Positions 45,310 to 54,737 are shown, counted from the stretch's first letter. The stretch: DNA of 64,000 nt from Streptomyces sp. WAC 04229 (GCF_003947455.1 NZ_QHJH01000010.1:36504-100503); one strand, 5' to 3'. Notes: generated by a model not told the origin, from the sequence alone. Translations and numbers: made by a program.

Positions 45310-45597
45310 CCTGCCTCCACCTTCCGTCCCGTCAAACACGGGATCATGGCTCCGAGTACGGGGTCCAGCACACCCGGAGCCGTCTCTCCCACGACGACTG
45401 CGCCCGCCCTTACAGAATGTACACAACATCGGGCGGGTGACGTGCCGGATGTGCTCCACGCAACTACCCCGACCGGCCCGCGGACGAGGATGCGGCAGGG
45501 CGTGCCCGTGGGGCCCGTCGGAGCGCGGCGGCGTTCCGCCGAGCGGCCGCGCAGTACCGGGGAGCGGTGCCGGGGAGCAGTACCTGGTCCGCCGCCG

Positions 45598-46128
45598 TCA
45601 CTCGATCAGCGCGTCCGCGGCGATGATCAGGAGGCCGATCAGCATGTCCAGTGCTCCCGACCGCAGGGAGGACAGCCGGCTGAGCCCGGCGGCGCGGGCC
45701 GCCCACGTCCCCAGGGCGAACAGGGCCACGGTGTTGAACAGCAGGGCCACATCGGCGGCCGTCTGCTCCGTCCACCACTGCGCCTCCGCGCCGAGCAGCA
45801 GGCAGACGGTGGGGAGCACCGCCGCGACCAGCGGCCACTCGGCGAGCACCGCTCGCAGCCTGCTGGATCCGGCCGCTCCCGCGACGGCCGCACGCTGGGC
45901 GATGACATGCGCGTACCCGTGGGCCGCGCCCGCCGCCAGCGCGGTGAGCAGCACCCACAGCGCGTCCTGGCCGGGTTCCGCCGCCTCGCCCGGAACGTCC
46001 AGCGCGGCCACCAGGGCGCTGGCGAGCACCAGGCCGTAGATGCCCCGGAAGAGCCACCGCTCCTGCCGGTGCCGCGACATCCACGACGCGGCCCCCTGTG
46101 CGGGGACGGGGTTGGTGTGGTCGGCCAT
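45598..46128 (-). CDS. Small membrane protein of unknown function
   Basis: I do not recognise a family. The 176-aa product has four hydrophobic helices: GIYGLVLASALVAAL, ALWVLLTALAAGAAHGYAHVIA, PLVAAVLPTVCLLLGA and VALLFNTVALFALGTWAARAAG, plus a last one near GALDMLIGLLIIAADALIE. A polar N-terminus precedes them. ATG at 46128 follows GAGGCG; the frame opens further up but without a ribosome site. It stands alone between the phosphatase promoter and the regulator remnant. Confidence 0.75.
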   Translation of the reverse strand: MADHTNPVPAQGAASWMSRHRQERWLFRGIYGLVLASALVAALDVPGEAAEPGQDALWVLLTALAAGAAHGYAHVIAQRAAVAGAAGSSRLRAVLAEWPLVAAVLPTVCLLLGAEAQWWTEQTAADVALLFNTVALFALGTWAARAAGLSRLSSLRSGALDMLIGLLIIAADALIE

Positions 46129-46261
46129 CGCATCGCCTCGGTGCGGGGAGAGGGGTGGGTCAGCACATGCTCGCCCGCGTGGCGTCCCCGGACACGGCGC
46201 CACGCGGGCGCGTACGGCCGTTCGCCCCCGCGACCGGCCGGGCCCGCCGCCGGTGGCCGGA

Positions 46262-46762
46262 CTACCGCAAGCGGTCCAGCGCCGACCGGCTCGCGTCGTC
46301 GGCGGCGCGGCAGATCATCAGCAGCTGGTCCGTGTCCTGAAGTGGCATGAGCACCTCGAAGTGCAGGGCGATCTCACCGGCGTCCGGATGCCGCATCACC
46401 TTCTGCCCCCGGCCGTTCACCTTGACGTCGCCCTCGGCCCACAGGCGCGCGAATTCCTCGTCATGGGTGACGAACCCGGTGATGAGGTCGGTCAGCGCCG
46501 CGTCCTCGGGGTGCGCGGCCCACGCGGCACGCAGGTGGGCGACGCCCTCGCGCACGACGCGTTCGCGGTCGGCGTAGAACGCGCTGATCCGCGGATGCCG
46601 CAGGCACAGCCACATCGCGTTGCGGCGCGCCGGCGGCAGGGTGCCGAAGTCCAGCAGCAGCCTCGCCATGGCGCCGTTCCAGGCCAGGATGTCGTAGCGG
46701 TGGTTCGTCAGCATGGCCGGCAGGGGCGACAGGTCCGCGACCAGCCGGGCCAGCTGTGGCGC
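46262..46762 (-). pseudogene. 5'-truncated XRE/MmyB-type regulator remnant (ligand-binding half only)
   Basis: The reverse strand encodes the MmyB-like C-terminal domain: RYDILAWNGAMARLLLDFG, LPPARRNAMWLCLRHP and HEEFARLWAEGDV-like DEEFARLWAEGDVKVNG. Translation upstream of the first Met still reads as family sequence (LARLVADLSPLPAM) to about 46757, then meets a TGA at 46771-46769. The N-terminal helix-turn-helix (about 100 residues) is missing. The break coincides with the start of the aldo/keto reductase fragment on the other strand, so a deletion joined two gene interiors. Confidence 0.75.
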
Positions 46763-46959
46763 CGCGGATCATCGGCGCCCGCACCCCCGAGCAGCTGGAA
46801 GGCAACCTCGGTGCGCTGGAGGTCGACTTGACCGCCTCCCAGCTGGCCCGTCTCGACGAGGCCGGCCGGATCGAGCTGGGTTTCCCGCACGACATGCTCG
46901 CCAGTGACCACATCCGCAGGGTGACCACGGGTGACCTGAGGATCGAAGCCGGCCCCTGA
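46750..46959 (+). pseudogene. C-terminal fragment of an aldo/keto reductase
   Basis: The forward strand reads IIGARTPEQLEGNLGALEVD, LARLDEAGRIELGFPHDML and ends at 46959. This is the last fifth of an aldo/keto reductase (the PIIGART motif binds NADPH); the catalytic tetrad and barrel are absent. Family sequence begins at about 46760, exactly where the regulator remnant on the other strand loses similarity. It has a GTG at 46756 but no plausible ribosome site, so it is called a relic. Confidence 0.75.
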
Positions 46960-46962
46960 GGC

Positions 46963-46983
46963 TTGACCCTCCAGTGGCTGGAG
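46963..46983 (+). promoter_or_regulatory. MerR-type promoter and operator
   Basis: TTGACC (46963-46968) is followed immediately by the perfect inverted repeat CTCCAG-TGG-CTGGAG (46969-46983). A dyad directly after a TTGACC -35 is the hallmark of MerR-regulated promoters with a long spacer. No clear -10 is seen before the ATG at 47001, so the transcript would have a very short or no leader. Confidence 0.75.
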
Positions 46984-47000
46984 ACTGGAGAGTGGGCGTC

Positions 47001-47936
47001 ATGAACGGCGCGACGCTCCCGCACTCGATCGGTGACCTGTCCGTCCGTACCGGCGTTCCGGTGCGGACGGTCAGGTTCTACTCGGACACCGGACTGCTGC
47101 CCCCGGCTCATCGCACCCCGGCGGGCTACCGCCGGTACGGCGACGCGTCCGTCGGGCGGCTGCGCCTGATCTGCGTCCTGCGGGACCTGGACGTCGATCT
47201 CCCCACCATCCGCCGCGTCCTCGACGAGGACCTCTCCGTCGCGGAGGTCGCGGCGGCGCAGAGGGAGGCCACCGCACTGCGGATCCGCACGCTGCGCCTG
47301 CGTCAGAGCATTCTGCGGCTCGTCGCCGAGCGTGGTTCCAGCCCCGAGGAGACAGTTCTCATGCACCGCCTCACCCACCTCACCGCCGAGGAACGGAAGC
47401 GCCTGGTCGCCGACTTCGTCGCCGGTCTCGCCCCCGGCACACCACAGGCCCGTGCTGCGGCGGCGGTACTGGGCACCGCGCTGCCCGTGCTGCCCGACGA
47501 CCCGTCCGACGCCCAACTGGCCGCGTGGGTGGAGATCGCCGAGCTCATGGCCGACGACGGGTTCCGTACCCGCCTGGCGAACGGGGCGTTCGCCGCCTCC
47601 GACGAAGCGGCCCTGCCGCGGGTGGAGTCCGAGAAGGCGGCCGAGCTGGTGTCCTTCACCAGGGAGGCCGTCGCCGCCGCGCGGGGTGCGGGCATCGAGC
47701 CGGACAGTGCCGAGGCGGCCCCCGTCGTCGGCTCCGTGGTCGCACGTTTCGCCGCGGTACTCGGCCGCCCGGCGGGCCCGGCGCTGCGGGAGTGGATGGC
47801 CCGGGAGTTCGAGGCGGGACACGACCCGCTCGTGGAGCGGTACTGGCGTCTCGTCTGGACCGTGAACGACTGGGAGATCGTCGACGGACACCTGCCGTTC
47901 CAGCCCTGGATGACCGAGGCCCTCGGCCGGCCCTGA
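47001..47936 (+). CDS. MerR-family transcriptional regulator
   Basis: The 311-aa protein has the MerR winged helix (SIGDLSVRTGVPVRTVRFYS, GLLPPAHRTPAGYRRYGD, RLRLICVLRDLDVDLPTIRR), a dimerisation helix around residues 85-115, and a long C-terminal alpha-helical domain of about 190 residues with no cysteines arranged for metals. The size suggests a small-molecule-sensing activator. ATG 47001 gives the best match to family starts. The operator just upstream implies autoregulation. No effector gene is evident beside it. Confidence 0.92.
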   Translation: MNGATLPHSIGDLSVRTGVPVRTVRFYSDTGLLPPAHRTPAGYRRYGDASVGRLRLICVLRDLDVDLPTIRRVLDEDLSVAEVAAAQREATALRIRTLRLRQSILRLVAERGSSPEETVLMHRLTHLTAEERKRLVADFVAGLAPGTPQARAAAAVLGTALPVLPDDPSDAQLAAWVEIAELMADDGFRTRLANGAFAASDEAALPRVESEKAAELVSFTREAVAAARGAGIEPDSAEAAPVVGSVVARFAAVLGRPAGPALREWMAREFEAGHDPLVERYWRLVWTVNDWEIVDGHLPFQPWMTEALGRP

Positions 47937-47998
47937 CCAGCGGCGCGCGGGCCTGCGGGAGCGGGCCTTCGCCGAAGTGGATGAATCCCGTGGTCATT

Positions 47999-48051
47999 TG
48001 CCCCTCGCGCCGCAGCCTGAGGGCGTCTCACGCGTTAGGCGCGAGGGGGCA
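47999..48051. terminator. Long hairpin downstream of the MerR gene
   Basis: TGCCCCTCGCGCC (47999-48011) pairs with GGCGCGAGGGGGCA (48038-48051) with a single bulged base, enclosing 26 nt that can form a smaller GCGT/ACGC hairpin. It is 63 bp after the MerR stop and 77 bp before the channel gene start. A terminator is the simplest reading; a structured leader of the channel gene is the alternative. Confidence 0.6.
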
Positions 48052-48127
48052 GCCGCTCCTGCCGCCCGGGGGTCGCAGCGCACGCTCCGTGGCGGGTGCC
48101 CGACTCAGTCCCGCATCGGAGATCCTC

Positions 48128-49060
48128 ATGACCACCGCCCCGGCTCCCGTCCGGGCCCGGCTCGCGGCTTCCTGCCGCGCCGTGACCGAGGCCCGCCTCT
48201 TCTCCCTGGCCGTCCTCGCCGTGATCCTGCTCAACGCCGCCCTGCTGGGCGCGGAGACCTACCACGGCTTCGCCGCCGACCACATGGGCCGGTTGCGCTG
48301 GGCCGAGCACGGCTGTCTGGCCTTCTTCACCGTGGAGATGCTGCTGCGGGTGGCCGCGCACGCCGACCGGCCCGGGAAGTTCTGGCGTGACGGATGGAAC
48401 GTGTTCGACCTGGTGGTCGTCGCCTCGGCCTACATCCCCCTGGTGCGGGAGAACGCCACCGTGCTCCGGCTGCTGCGCCTGGTACGGGTACTGCGCACGG
48501 CCAGGTTCCTGCCCCAGTTGCGCGTCCTGTTCCTGGCCGTGTCGCGCAGCCTGCCCGGCACCGTGAGCTTCCTCTTCGTCGGCGCCGTCATCCTCTACGT
48601 CTACGCGATGATCGGCTGGCTCTGCTTCGGCTCCAGCGACCCCGCCCACTACGGCTCGCTCGGCCGGGCCATGCTCACCCTGTTCCTGCTCATGACGCTG
48701 GAGGGCCTGCAGGACGCCGTGTACTCCGGTCTGTCCATCTCCCGGTTGAGCATCCTGTACTACGGCTCCTACGTCATGCTCGCGTCCTTCGTCCTGGTCA
48801 ACGTCCTCATCGGCGTCGTCCTCAACAGCCTCGACGAGGCGCGCGAGCTGGACACCGCGGCGCTCGACGACGCCCGGCGCCCGAGGGGCGACGGTGAACT
48901 CGGGGCCCGGGCCGCCGTGGTGAGCCCTCCCGCGCCGGACCCCGCGGTTCTCGCCGAGCGCATCGCCGGCATGCGCCAGGCGCTCGACACCCTGGAGCAG
49001 TCCCTGGCCGCGCAGCCACCCGCCGGAAACGGCCGGGACCGCGTCACCACCACCGTCTGA
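48128..49060 (+). CDS. Voltage-gated-type ion channel (ion transport domain, BacNav-like)
   Basis: The 310-aa protein is one six-helix channel subunit. S1 is SLAVLAVILLNAALLGAE and S2/S3 include FFTVEMLLRVAAH and VFDLVVVASAYIPL. The voltage sensor S4 has arginines every third residue (LRLLRLVRVLRTARF). The pore loop carries a TLEGLQD filter (Thr190-Asp196), and S6 is MLASFVLVNVLIGVVLNSL. Then a linker and a C-terminal coiled coil (RIAGMRQALDTLEQSL) suggest tetramers. The filter Glu192 matches bacterial sodium channels (TLESW), but the Trp is replaced by Leu-Gln, so selectivity is uncertain. ATG 48128 follows GGAGATCCTC. Confidence 0.9.
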   Translation: MTTAPAPVRARLAASCRAVTEARLFSLAVLAVILLNAALLGAETYHGFAADHMGRLRWAEHGCLAFFTVEMLLRVAAHADRPGKFWRDGWNVFDLVVVASAYIPLVRENATVLRLLRLVRVLRTARFLPQLRVLFLAVSRSLPGTVSFLFVGAVILYVYAMIGWLCFGSSDPAHYGSLGRAMLTLFLLMTLEGLQDAVYSGLSISRLSILYYGSYVMLASFVLVNVLIGVVLNSLDEARELDTAALDDARRPRGDGELGARAAVVSPPAPDPAVLAERIAGMRQALDTLEQSLAAQPPAGNGRDRVTTTV

Positions 49061-49081
49061 CCGCGTGTCGCGGCGCGCTCG

Positions 49082-49531
<450 letters not shown>

Positions 49532-51523
49532 GTGGAGCGGCGGCATCGACCGGCTTCGTACCGGGACCGGGCGCGTTACGCGTTCGACCGGACATTGGCG
49601 CGGAGCACCGGGACCCTGCTCGGCTGGCTCGCCGTGTGCTGCCTGGCGGTCGTGGTTCCGGTCAGCACGCTGCTGGTCTGGACGGACCCCCAGGCGCCGC
49701 GTTCGCTCTCCGAGCGGCTGGTCGCGGTGTGGCGCACGAGCGCCGAGACCCTGCGCCTGGGCGGGGTCACGGGCGCACCGCTGCGGATGCTCCTGTCCGT
49801 GGTGCTCGGGCTGATCGCGCTGCTGTGTGTGTCGACCCTGGTCGGCGTCGTCACGACCGGGCTGGGTGACCGGCTGGAGGAGTTGCGGCGAGGGCGCTCC
49901 ACGGTGCTGGAGCGCGGGCACGCGGTGGTACTCGGCTGGTCCGACCAGGTGTTCACGGTGGTCGGTGAGCTGGTCGCGGCCCAGTCCGCCCGGCAGAGAG
50001 GCGTCGTCGCCGTCCTCGCGGACCGGGATTCCACCGAGATGGCGGCCGCGCTGCACACCGCGCTCGGTGCGACGAGCGGCGTCCGGATCATCTGCCGTTC
50101 CGGCTCACCGTCCGATCCCGACGCGCTCGCCCTGCTCACACCGTCGGCGGCGGATTCCGTGCTGGTGATGCCGTCCGACGACGACAACGCCGACCTCGAG
50201 GTGATCCGGATCCTGCTGGCGCTGCGGGCGCTGCTCGGCGAGCAGGCGGGCCCGCCGGTGGTCGCCGCGGTGCGCCACGAGCGCCACCTGACGGCCGCCC
50301 GGCTCGCCGCCGGCGCGCGGGGAACCGTGCTCGAGACGGAGGCCACGACGGCGCGGCTGCTCGTGCAGGCCGCCCGCACCCCCGGGCTGGTGGCCACACT
50401 GCGAGACCTCCTCGACCTGGCGGGGGCGGAGTTCCACGTGGTCGACGAACCGGAGGCCGCGGGGCTGGAGTTCGGGGAGCTGGCTCTGCGGTACACGAGA
50501 GCGTGCCCCGTCGGCTTCCTGCTGCCGGACGGACGGGCCCTGCTCACCCCGGCGGCGCGTACCCGGTGCGGTCCGGGCGACCGCCTGATCGTCGTCGCCC
50601 CGGACGAGCGGCCCGAAAGCCCGACGGCGGGGGAGGCACACGTCGACCCCGACGTGATGGCCCCGGCCGTCGCGCCACCCGGTCCGCCGGCACGCTTCCT
50701 GCTGCTGGGGTGGAACAGCCGGGCTCCGCTGGTCACGGACCTGCTCAGCCGCACGGCACGCGCCGGTTCCGTCCTCGACATCATGACCGCGCCACGGGCG
50801 GCGCCGACGGCATCCCGCCTCGTGAGTCGCGTGAGCGGCGGACGGCTGACCGTCACCCACCGCACCGGTGAGTCGGCTCTGCCCGAGCAGGCGGCGGGGC
50901 TCGACCTCTTCGGCTACGACTGTGTGATCGTCCTGGGGCCCGACGAGGGGACCGTCTCCTTCGGGCCGGACGACCAGACCCTGCTGACGTTGCTGACCCT
51001 GCGGTCGTGCGAGGAGTCCGCGGGGCGGCCGCTGCCCGTGGTCGCCGAGCTGAGTGACCACCGCACCCGGGCGCTGGCACCCCTCGGCCCGCGGTCGGCC
51101 GCCGTGGTGCGCGCGGAACTCACCGCCCTGGTCATGACGCGGATCTCCCACACGCCGGCCCTGGCCTCCCTGTTCGAGGAGCTGTTCGCCTCCAGGGGCG
51201 GCGCGCTGGCCCTGCACCCCGCCTCCCGCTATGTGCTGGCGGGTCGAGAAGCGTCCTTCGCCACGGTGGTGGCCGCCGCGCTCGGGCGCGGAGAGTGCGC
51301 CATCGGGTACCGCCCGCACGCGCCGGGCCGCCCCGCCGACGTCCGGCTGGCGCCCCACAAGTCTGAGCGGCGAGTCTGGAGTGACGCCGACGAGATCCTG
51401 GTCGTGGCTCCGCCCGACGACGAGCGCCACTGCCCCGGCGGGCACCGGACCCTGCCGGGCATGCGCGGGGCGGAGCGGATCGAGACGGACGACAGTCCGG
51501 CGTCCGGCCCACCGCACGACTGA
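49532..51523 (+). CDS. CASTOR/POLLUX/DMI1-like ion channel protein with RCK/TrkA-N domains
   Basis: The 663-aa protein begins at GTG 49532 five bases after AGGAGG. Two membrane helices (LLGWLAVCCLAVVVPVSTLLV and MLLSVVLGLIALLCVSTLVGVV) flank an outside loop that replaces a classic pore. Two nucleotide-binding regions follow: HAVVLGWSDQVFTVVGELVA and ARFLLLGWNSRAPLVTDLLS. This is the layout of the DMI1/CASTOR family of ligand-gated cation channels. No TVGYG-type filter is visible. It is near, but not co-transcribed with, the voltage-gated-type channel; its ligand (calcium in plant relatives) is unknown. Confidence 0.85.
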   Translation: MERRHRPASYRDRARYAFDRTLARSTGTLLGWLAVCCLAVVVPVSTLLVWTDPQAPRSLSERLVAVWRTSAETLRLGGVTGAPLRMLLSVVLGLIALLCVSTLVGVVTTGLGDRLEELRRGRSTVLERGHAVVLGWSDQVFTVVGELVAAQSARQRGVVAVLADRDSTEMAAALHTALGATSGVRIICRSGSPSDPDALALLTPSAADSVLVMPSDDDNADLEVIRILLALRALLGEQAGPPVVAAVRHERHLTAARLAAGARGTVLETEATTARLLVQAARTPGLVATLRDLLDLAGAEFHVVDEPEAAGLEFGELALRYTRACPVGFLLPDGRALLTPAARTRCGPGDRLIVVAPDERPESPTAGEAHVDPDVMAPAVAPPGPPARFLLLGWNSRAPLVTDLLSRTARAGSVLDIMTAPRAAPTASRLVSRVSGGRLTVTHRTGESALPEQAAGLDLFGYDCVIVLGPDEGTVSFGPDDQTLLTLLTLRSCEESAGRPLPVVAELSDHRTRALAPLGPRSAAVVRAELTALVMTRISHTPALASLFEELFASRGGALALHPASRYVLAGREASFATVVAAALGRGECAIGYRPHAPGRPADVRLAPHKSERRVWSDADEILVVAPPDDERHCPGGHRTLPGMRGAERIETDDSPASGPPHD

Positions 51524-51526
51524 CAC

Positions 51527-51581
51527 CGACGGCGGGACGGACGCTCCTCGTCACGACGGACGCCGACGGCAGGACGGACGC
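51527..51581. repeat. 18-bp direct repeat, two copies
   Basis: CGACGGCGGGACGGACGC (51527-51544) recurs at 51564-51581 with one change. The copies lie in the space between two converging genes. Probably neutral local duplication. Confidence 0.7.
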
Positions 51582-51612
51582 CTGTCCTCGCGGCGGTACG
51601 AGCGCCGTCGTC

Positions 51613-51915
51613 TCAGGTGCCGGCGTGGTGCGGAACGACCGCCTGTCGCGGTGCCGCGTGGTGTGCCGGCGCGGCCGGACGCGACTTCTCCAGACGGCGG
51701 GTCCACAGCGAGGTCATGAGCAGCAGGGCCGCGAAGACCGACAGAAGGAGTACGGACACCCACATCTGCCGGCTGCCGGGCGATTCCCACCCGGTCCAGG
51801 CGGTGGACACCGCCCACAGGGCGAGACCTACCAGGTAGGAGGCCCGGGTGCGGCGGAGCTGGCGCAGCCGGCGCACGGCCGACAGGGGTGCGGGGGAATC
51901 GGTGCTCGTTGCCAT
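51613..51915 (-). CDS. Small two-helix membrane protein (100 aa), unknown function
   Basis: The product starts MATSTDSPAPLSAVRRLRQL at ATG 51915. It has two hydrophobic helices (YLVGLALWAVSTAWTGW and MWVSVLLLSVFAALLLMTSLW), with a basic N-terminal arm and a His/Ala/Pro-rich tail. No family is recognised. It lies 29 bp downstream of the zinc-ribbon gene on the same strand and may be co-transcribed with it. Confidence 0.7.
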   Translation of the reverse strand: MATSTDSPAPLSAVRRLRQLRRTRASYLVGLALWAVSTAWTGWESPGSRQMWVSVLLLSVFAALLLMTSLWTRRLEKSRPAAPAHHAAPRQAVVPHHAGT

Positions 51916-51944
51916 GCGGCACCGTGTACCCGGCACTCGGCGCG

Positions 51945-52124
51945 CTATGGGCGCCGTTCCTCGAAGTCCCTCCGGACGGCCGCACCCTGGTCCTCCGTCA
52001 GCCCCTCGCCGTCGGGCGTCTCCAGGACGGACCCGCAGTGCTCGCACAGTGTGCCGTCCCCGGCGGGCGTGCCACATGCCTTGCAGTAGCGGCTGCGGCG
52101 CTGTCCCTCGGATGTCTGCGGCAT
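51945..52124 (-). CDS. Small zinc-ribbon protein (59 aa)
   Basis: The 59-aa product begins MPQTSEGQRRSRYCKACGTP and carries two CxxC pairs (CKACG and CEHCG, 11 residues apart), a compact zinc ribbon, followed by an acidic tail. The ATG at 52124 has an excellent GGAGGA site seven bases upstream, and the gene is too small for most gene callers. It is divergent from the 821-aa membrane protein; many relatives of that protein carry a zinc ribbon at their own N-terminus, so a functional link is possible. Confidence 0.75.
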   Translation of the reverse strand: MPQTSEGQRRSRYCKACGTPAGDGTLCEHCGSVLETPDGEGLTEDQGAAVRRDFEERRP

Positions 52125-52271
52125 GGTCTCTCCTCCGGCTCGTGAACCCGACGGTTGCCGGGTGCCCAGGAGAGCGCCGGTGATGCGGAGGTCCGGACCG
52201 GTCGGCACCTGAGTACGGACTGAGTATCCGCGCTCATGTCCGGCCACGTGGCGGCGGCCACACTCCGAGGC

Positions 52272-54737
52272 ATGACGAACCTTCCGCCCCCGGCCGAGGA
52301 ACTGCGGTTCCTCGACGCCGAGCTGCGGCAGCTCGACGCCCGCCGTGCCGTCCTGCTGCGCCGCCGCGAGTGGCTGATCCACACACTGCGGGCGACCGCC
52401 GCCCCGACCGGATGGGGTCCCGCCGGCCCCGGCGCCGTCCCTCCCCCGAGGCCGGAGGCGACGGGACCCGGCGTGCAGAACGTGCTGCTGGTCCTCGGCG
52501 GAGTCCTCCTGACGATCGCCGCGATCGCGTTCACCCTGGTCAGCTGGGGACACATGGGGATCACCGGGCGGGGCCTGGTGCTCGGTGCGCTGACCCTGGG
52601 GGCGCTGGGCGCGCCCCTGGTGTTGCTGCGGCGCGGGCTGCGGTCGACCGCCGAGGCCGTGGCGGGGCTGGGGCTGGCGCTGACCTCGCTGGACGCGTAC
52701 GCGCTGTACGAGGTGGCGTTCAGCGGCACGGACGGTCTCGCGTACACGGCTGTCGCCTCCGCCGTGCTGGCCGCGGCGTGGGCCGCCTACGGCGTGGGGA
52801 CCGGCGCACTCGCGCCGCCGGCCGCGGGTCGCCCCGTGGCGGCGGAGGACGGCTCGGCGACGAAGGGCGTGCGCCTCACGCTCCGGCTGCCGCTCCCCCT
52901 CGCCGTGGGGACCGCGCACCTGCCCCTGCTGCTGTGGGCGGTCGCCGTCGGCGCGAATGCGCACACGCTCACGGCCGTGCTGCTGGTGACCGCCTCGGGC
53001 GGCACCGCGCTCGCCCTGCGGACGGGCCTCGTGCCGGTGCGCCTCGTCGCGGTCGTCGGGGCGCTGAGTACGGGTGCCGTCGGTGTCCTGGCGGCCGGCG
53101 GGCTCTGCTGGACCGCGGCCGATCCGGGCGAGGCCGCGCGGGCGGCGGCGCTGTTGGTCTTCGCCGCGGTGGTCGCGCTGCTCGCCGGCGGGTTCGCCCC
53201 GAGGGCGGACGTCGGGCTGGGCGCGGCACTGGCCGCCGGGCTGTGGGTGGTCGCCGGGGCGGGCGGGGTGCTGCGGGTCTCGGTGCCCGGTGAGTGGACG
53301 GTGCCCGGGTGCCTGGCCTGCGCGCTGGCCCTGCTCGCGGTCGTCCGCACACCGCTCCCCCGGCCGCTTCGTCAGGGGCTGGTGTGGGCCTCGGTGACCG
53401 TCCAGGGGTACGCCGTACTGTGGGCCCTCCCGCTGTGCGCCGGGACCCTTCTCGGTCCGGTCGCGGGGGCCGAGCGGCCGTGGTCCGGTGCGCCCGGGGA
53501 CGCGCGGGACGCCGTGTTCACTCACATGCCCTGGCCCCCGTACGCGACCACCGTGCCGCTCGTGCTCGCCGCCCTCGCCGTTGTGCTCGTGGTGGCCGAG
53601 CGGCGCGCCATCCAGCGCCCGGCGACCGCGGTGGGCGCGCTCGTCCTGGGGTGGGCGGCCGTGTTCGTGCTGCCGGTGGTGCTCCAACTGCCCTACGAGG
53701 CGGGTCTGGTGGCTCAGGGGGCAGTGGTCCTGGCCGCCCTGGGGTACGCCGAGTGGGCACGGCGTCCCGCCGCCGAGGCGTCGCCGTTGCCGCTGACGGC
53801 CCTCCTGCTGGCCCTCGTCACCTCGGTCCACCTCGCCTTCCTCTCGCTGGCCTCCCAGCCGGCGACGCTCGGTGTGCTCGTGGCGCTGGCGGCCCTGTTC
53901 GGTGCGGCCGGGTTCCGCCCGGCGCTCGGTCCGCTCGCCGCCCCTGCCGCCCTCGGGTACGCCGCGGCGCTGGCGTGCGCGGTCGGCGCGTCCGCCGGAT
54001 GGCAGCCGCACCGCACGGCGCTGCTGGTCGTCGCCGTGCCCGCCGTCGCCGCCCTGGTGGCCGCGCGACTGGGCGGAGGCTCCCGGACCACCGTCCCGGT
54101 CGAGGGCGCCGGTGCGGCCGCGGGGGTACTCGCGCTCTCGCTCGCCGTGACGGACCTGCCGACGCTGGCCCTGGTCCTGGCCCTCTGCGGGGTCGTCGCC
54201 GCCGGGACCGCGCTGCGCTCCGACCGGCGCCCGGTCGGTCACGCGGCCGCCGCGATGTTCCTGCTGGCGGCCTGGGTCCGACTGGCCGCCTGGGACGTCA
54301 CGACGCCGGAGGCCTACACCCTCCCGGTGGCCGTGCCCGCGCTCGTCGTCGGCCTGCTGCGCCGGCGCCGCGAGCCGACGGTCTCCTCGTGGACGGCGTA
54401 CGGCGCCGGACTGGCCGTCGCTCTGGTGCCGAGCCTGCTCGCGACCTGGGGCGACCCGCACTGGACGCGCCCGCTCCTGCTCGGCGCGGCCTCCCTTGCG
54501 GTGACGCTGGCGGGTGCCCGGCACCGGCTCCAGGCGCCGCTGCTGCTCGGCGGGGGCGCGCTCGCGCTGGTGGCGCTGCACGAACTCGCCCCGTACATCG
54601 CCCAGGCCGTCGACGCGCTGCCCCGCTGGGTGCCTCCGGCCCTGGCCGGTGTGGTGCTGCTCGTGCTGGGCGCGACCTATGAGCAGCGGCTGCGGGACGC
54701 GCGCAGGGTGCGGGAGGCACTCGGCCGGCTGCACTGA
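52272..54737 (+). CDS. Giant multi-spanning membrane protein (SCO7613 C-terminal-domain family)
   Basis: The 821-aa protein has a short soluble N-terminus (PPPAEELRFLDAELRQLDAR, a likely coiled coil) followed by some twenty-four hydrophobic segments rich in Ala, Leu, Val and Gly. Family members are widespread in Streptomyces and annotated only by this domain name; function is unknown. ATG 52272 is chosen (an upstream ATG at 52236 would add twelve residues). It ends 28 bp from the converging YCII-like gene. The zinc-ribbon gene is divergent with 147 bp between starts. Confidence 0.82.
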   Translation: MTNLPPPAEELRFLDAELRQLDARRAVLLRRREWLIHTLRATAAPTGWGPAGPGAVPPPRPEATGPGVQNVLLVLGGVLLTIAAIAFTLVSWGHMGITGRGLVLGALTLGALGAPLVLLRRGLRSTAEAVAGLGLALTSLDAYALYEVAFSGTDGLAYTAVASAVLAAAWAAYGVGTGALAPPAAGRPVAAEDGSATKGVRLTLRLPLPLAVGTAHLPLLLWAVAVGANAHTLTAVLLVTASGGTALALRTGLVPVRLVAVVGALSTGAVGVLAAGGLCWTAADPGEAARAAALLVFAAVVALLAGGFAPRADVGLGAALAAGLWVVAGAGGVLRVSVPGEWTVPGCLACALALLAVVRTPLPRPLRQGLVWASVTVQGYAVLWALPLCAGTLLGPVAGAERPWSGAPGDARDAVFTHMPWPPYATTVPLVLAALAVVLVVAERRAIQRPATAVGALVLGWAAVFVLPVVLQLPYEAGLVAQGAVVLAALGYAEWARRPAAEASPLPLTALLLALVTSVHLAFLSLASQPATLGVLVALAALFGAAGFRPALGPLAAPAALGYAAALACAVGASAGWQPHRTALLVVAVPAVAALVAARLGGGSRTTVPVEGAGAAAGVLALSLAVTDLPTLALVLALCGVVAAGTALRSDRRPVGHAAAAMFLLAAWVRLAAWDVTTPEAYTLPVAVPALVVGLLRRRREPTVSSWTAYGAGLAVALVPSLLATWGDPHWTRPLLLGAASLAVTLAGARHRLQAPLLLGGGALALVALHELAPYIAQAVDALPRWVPPALAGVVLLVLGATYEQRLRDARRVREALGRLH

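Noticed and set aside
45403..45437. 7-bp inverted repeat CCCGCCC/GGGCGGG near the PP2C promoter as an operator
   Set aside because: Low-complexity GC arms with a 21-nt loop; such pairs are common by chance at this GC content.
46756..46959. Short forward frame as an intact small gene
   Set aside because: It is the C-terminal tail of an aldo/keto reductase with no ribosome site, so it is listed as a pseudogene.
51945..54734. Very long antisense frame (about 930 codons) opposite the giant membrane protein
   Set aside because: High-GC antisense shadow rich in Arg, Gly and Gln with no domains; only its last 59 codons, after a strong ribosome site, form a real zinc-ribbon gene.
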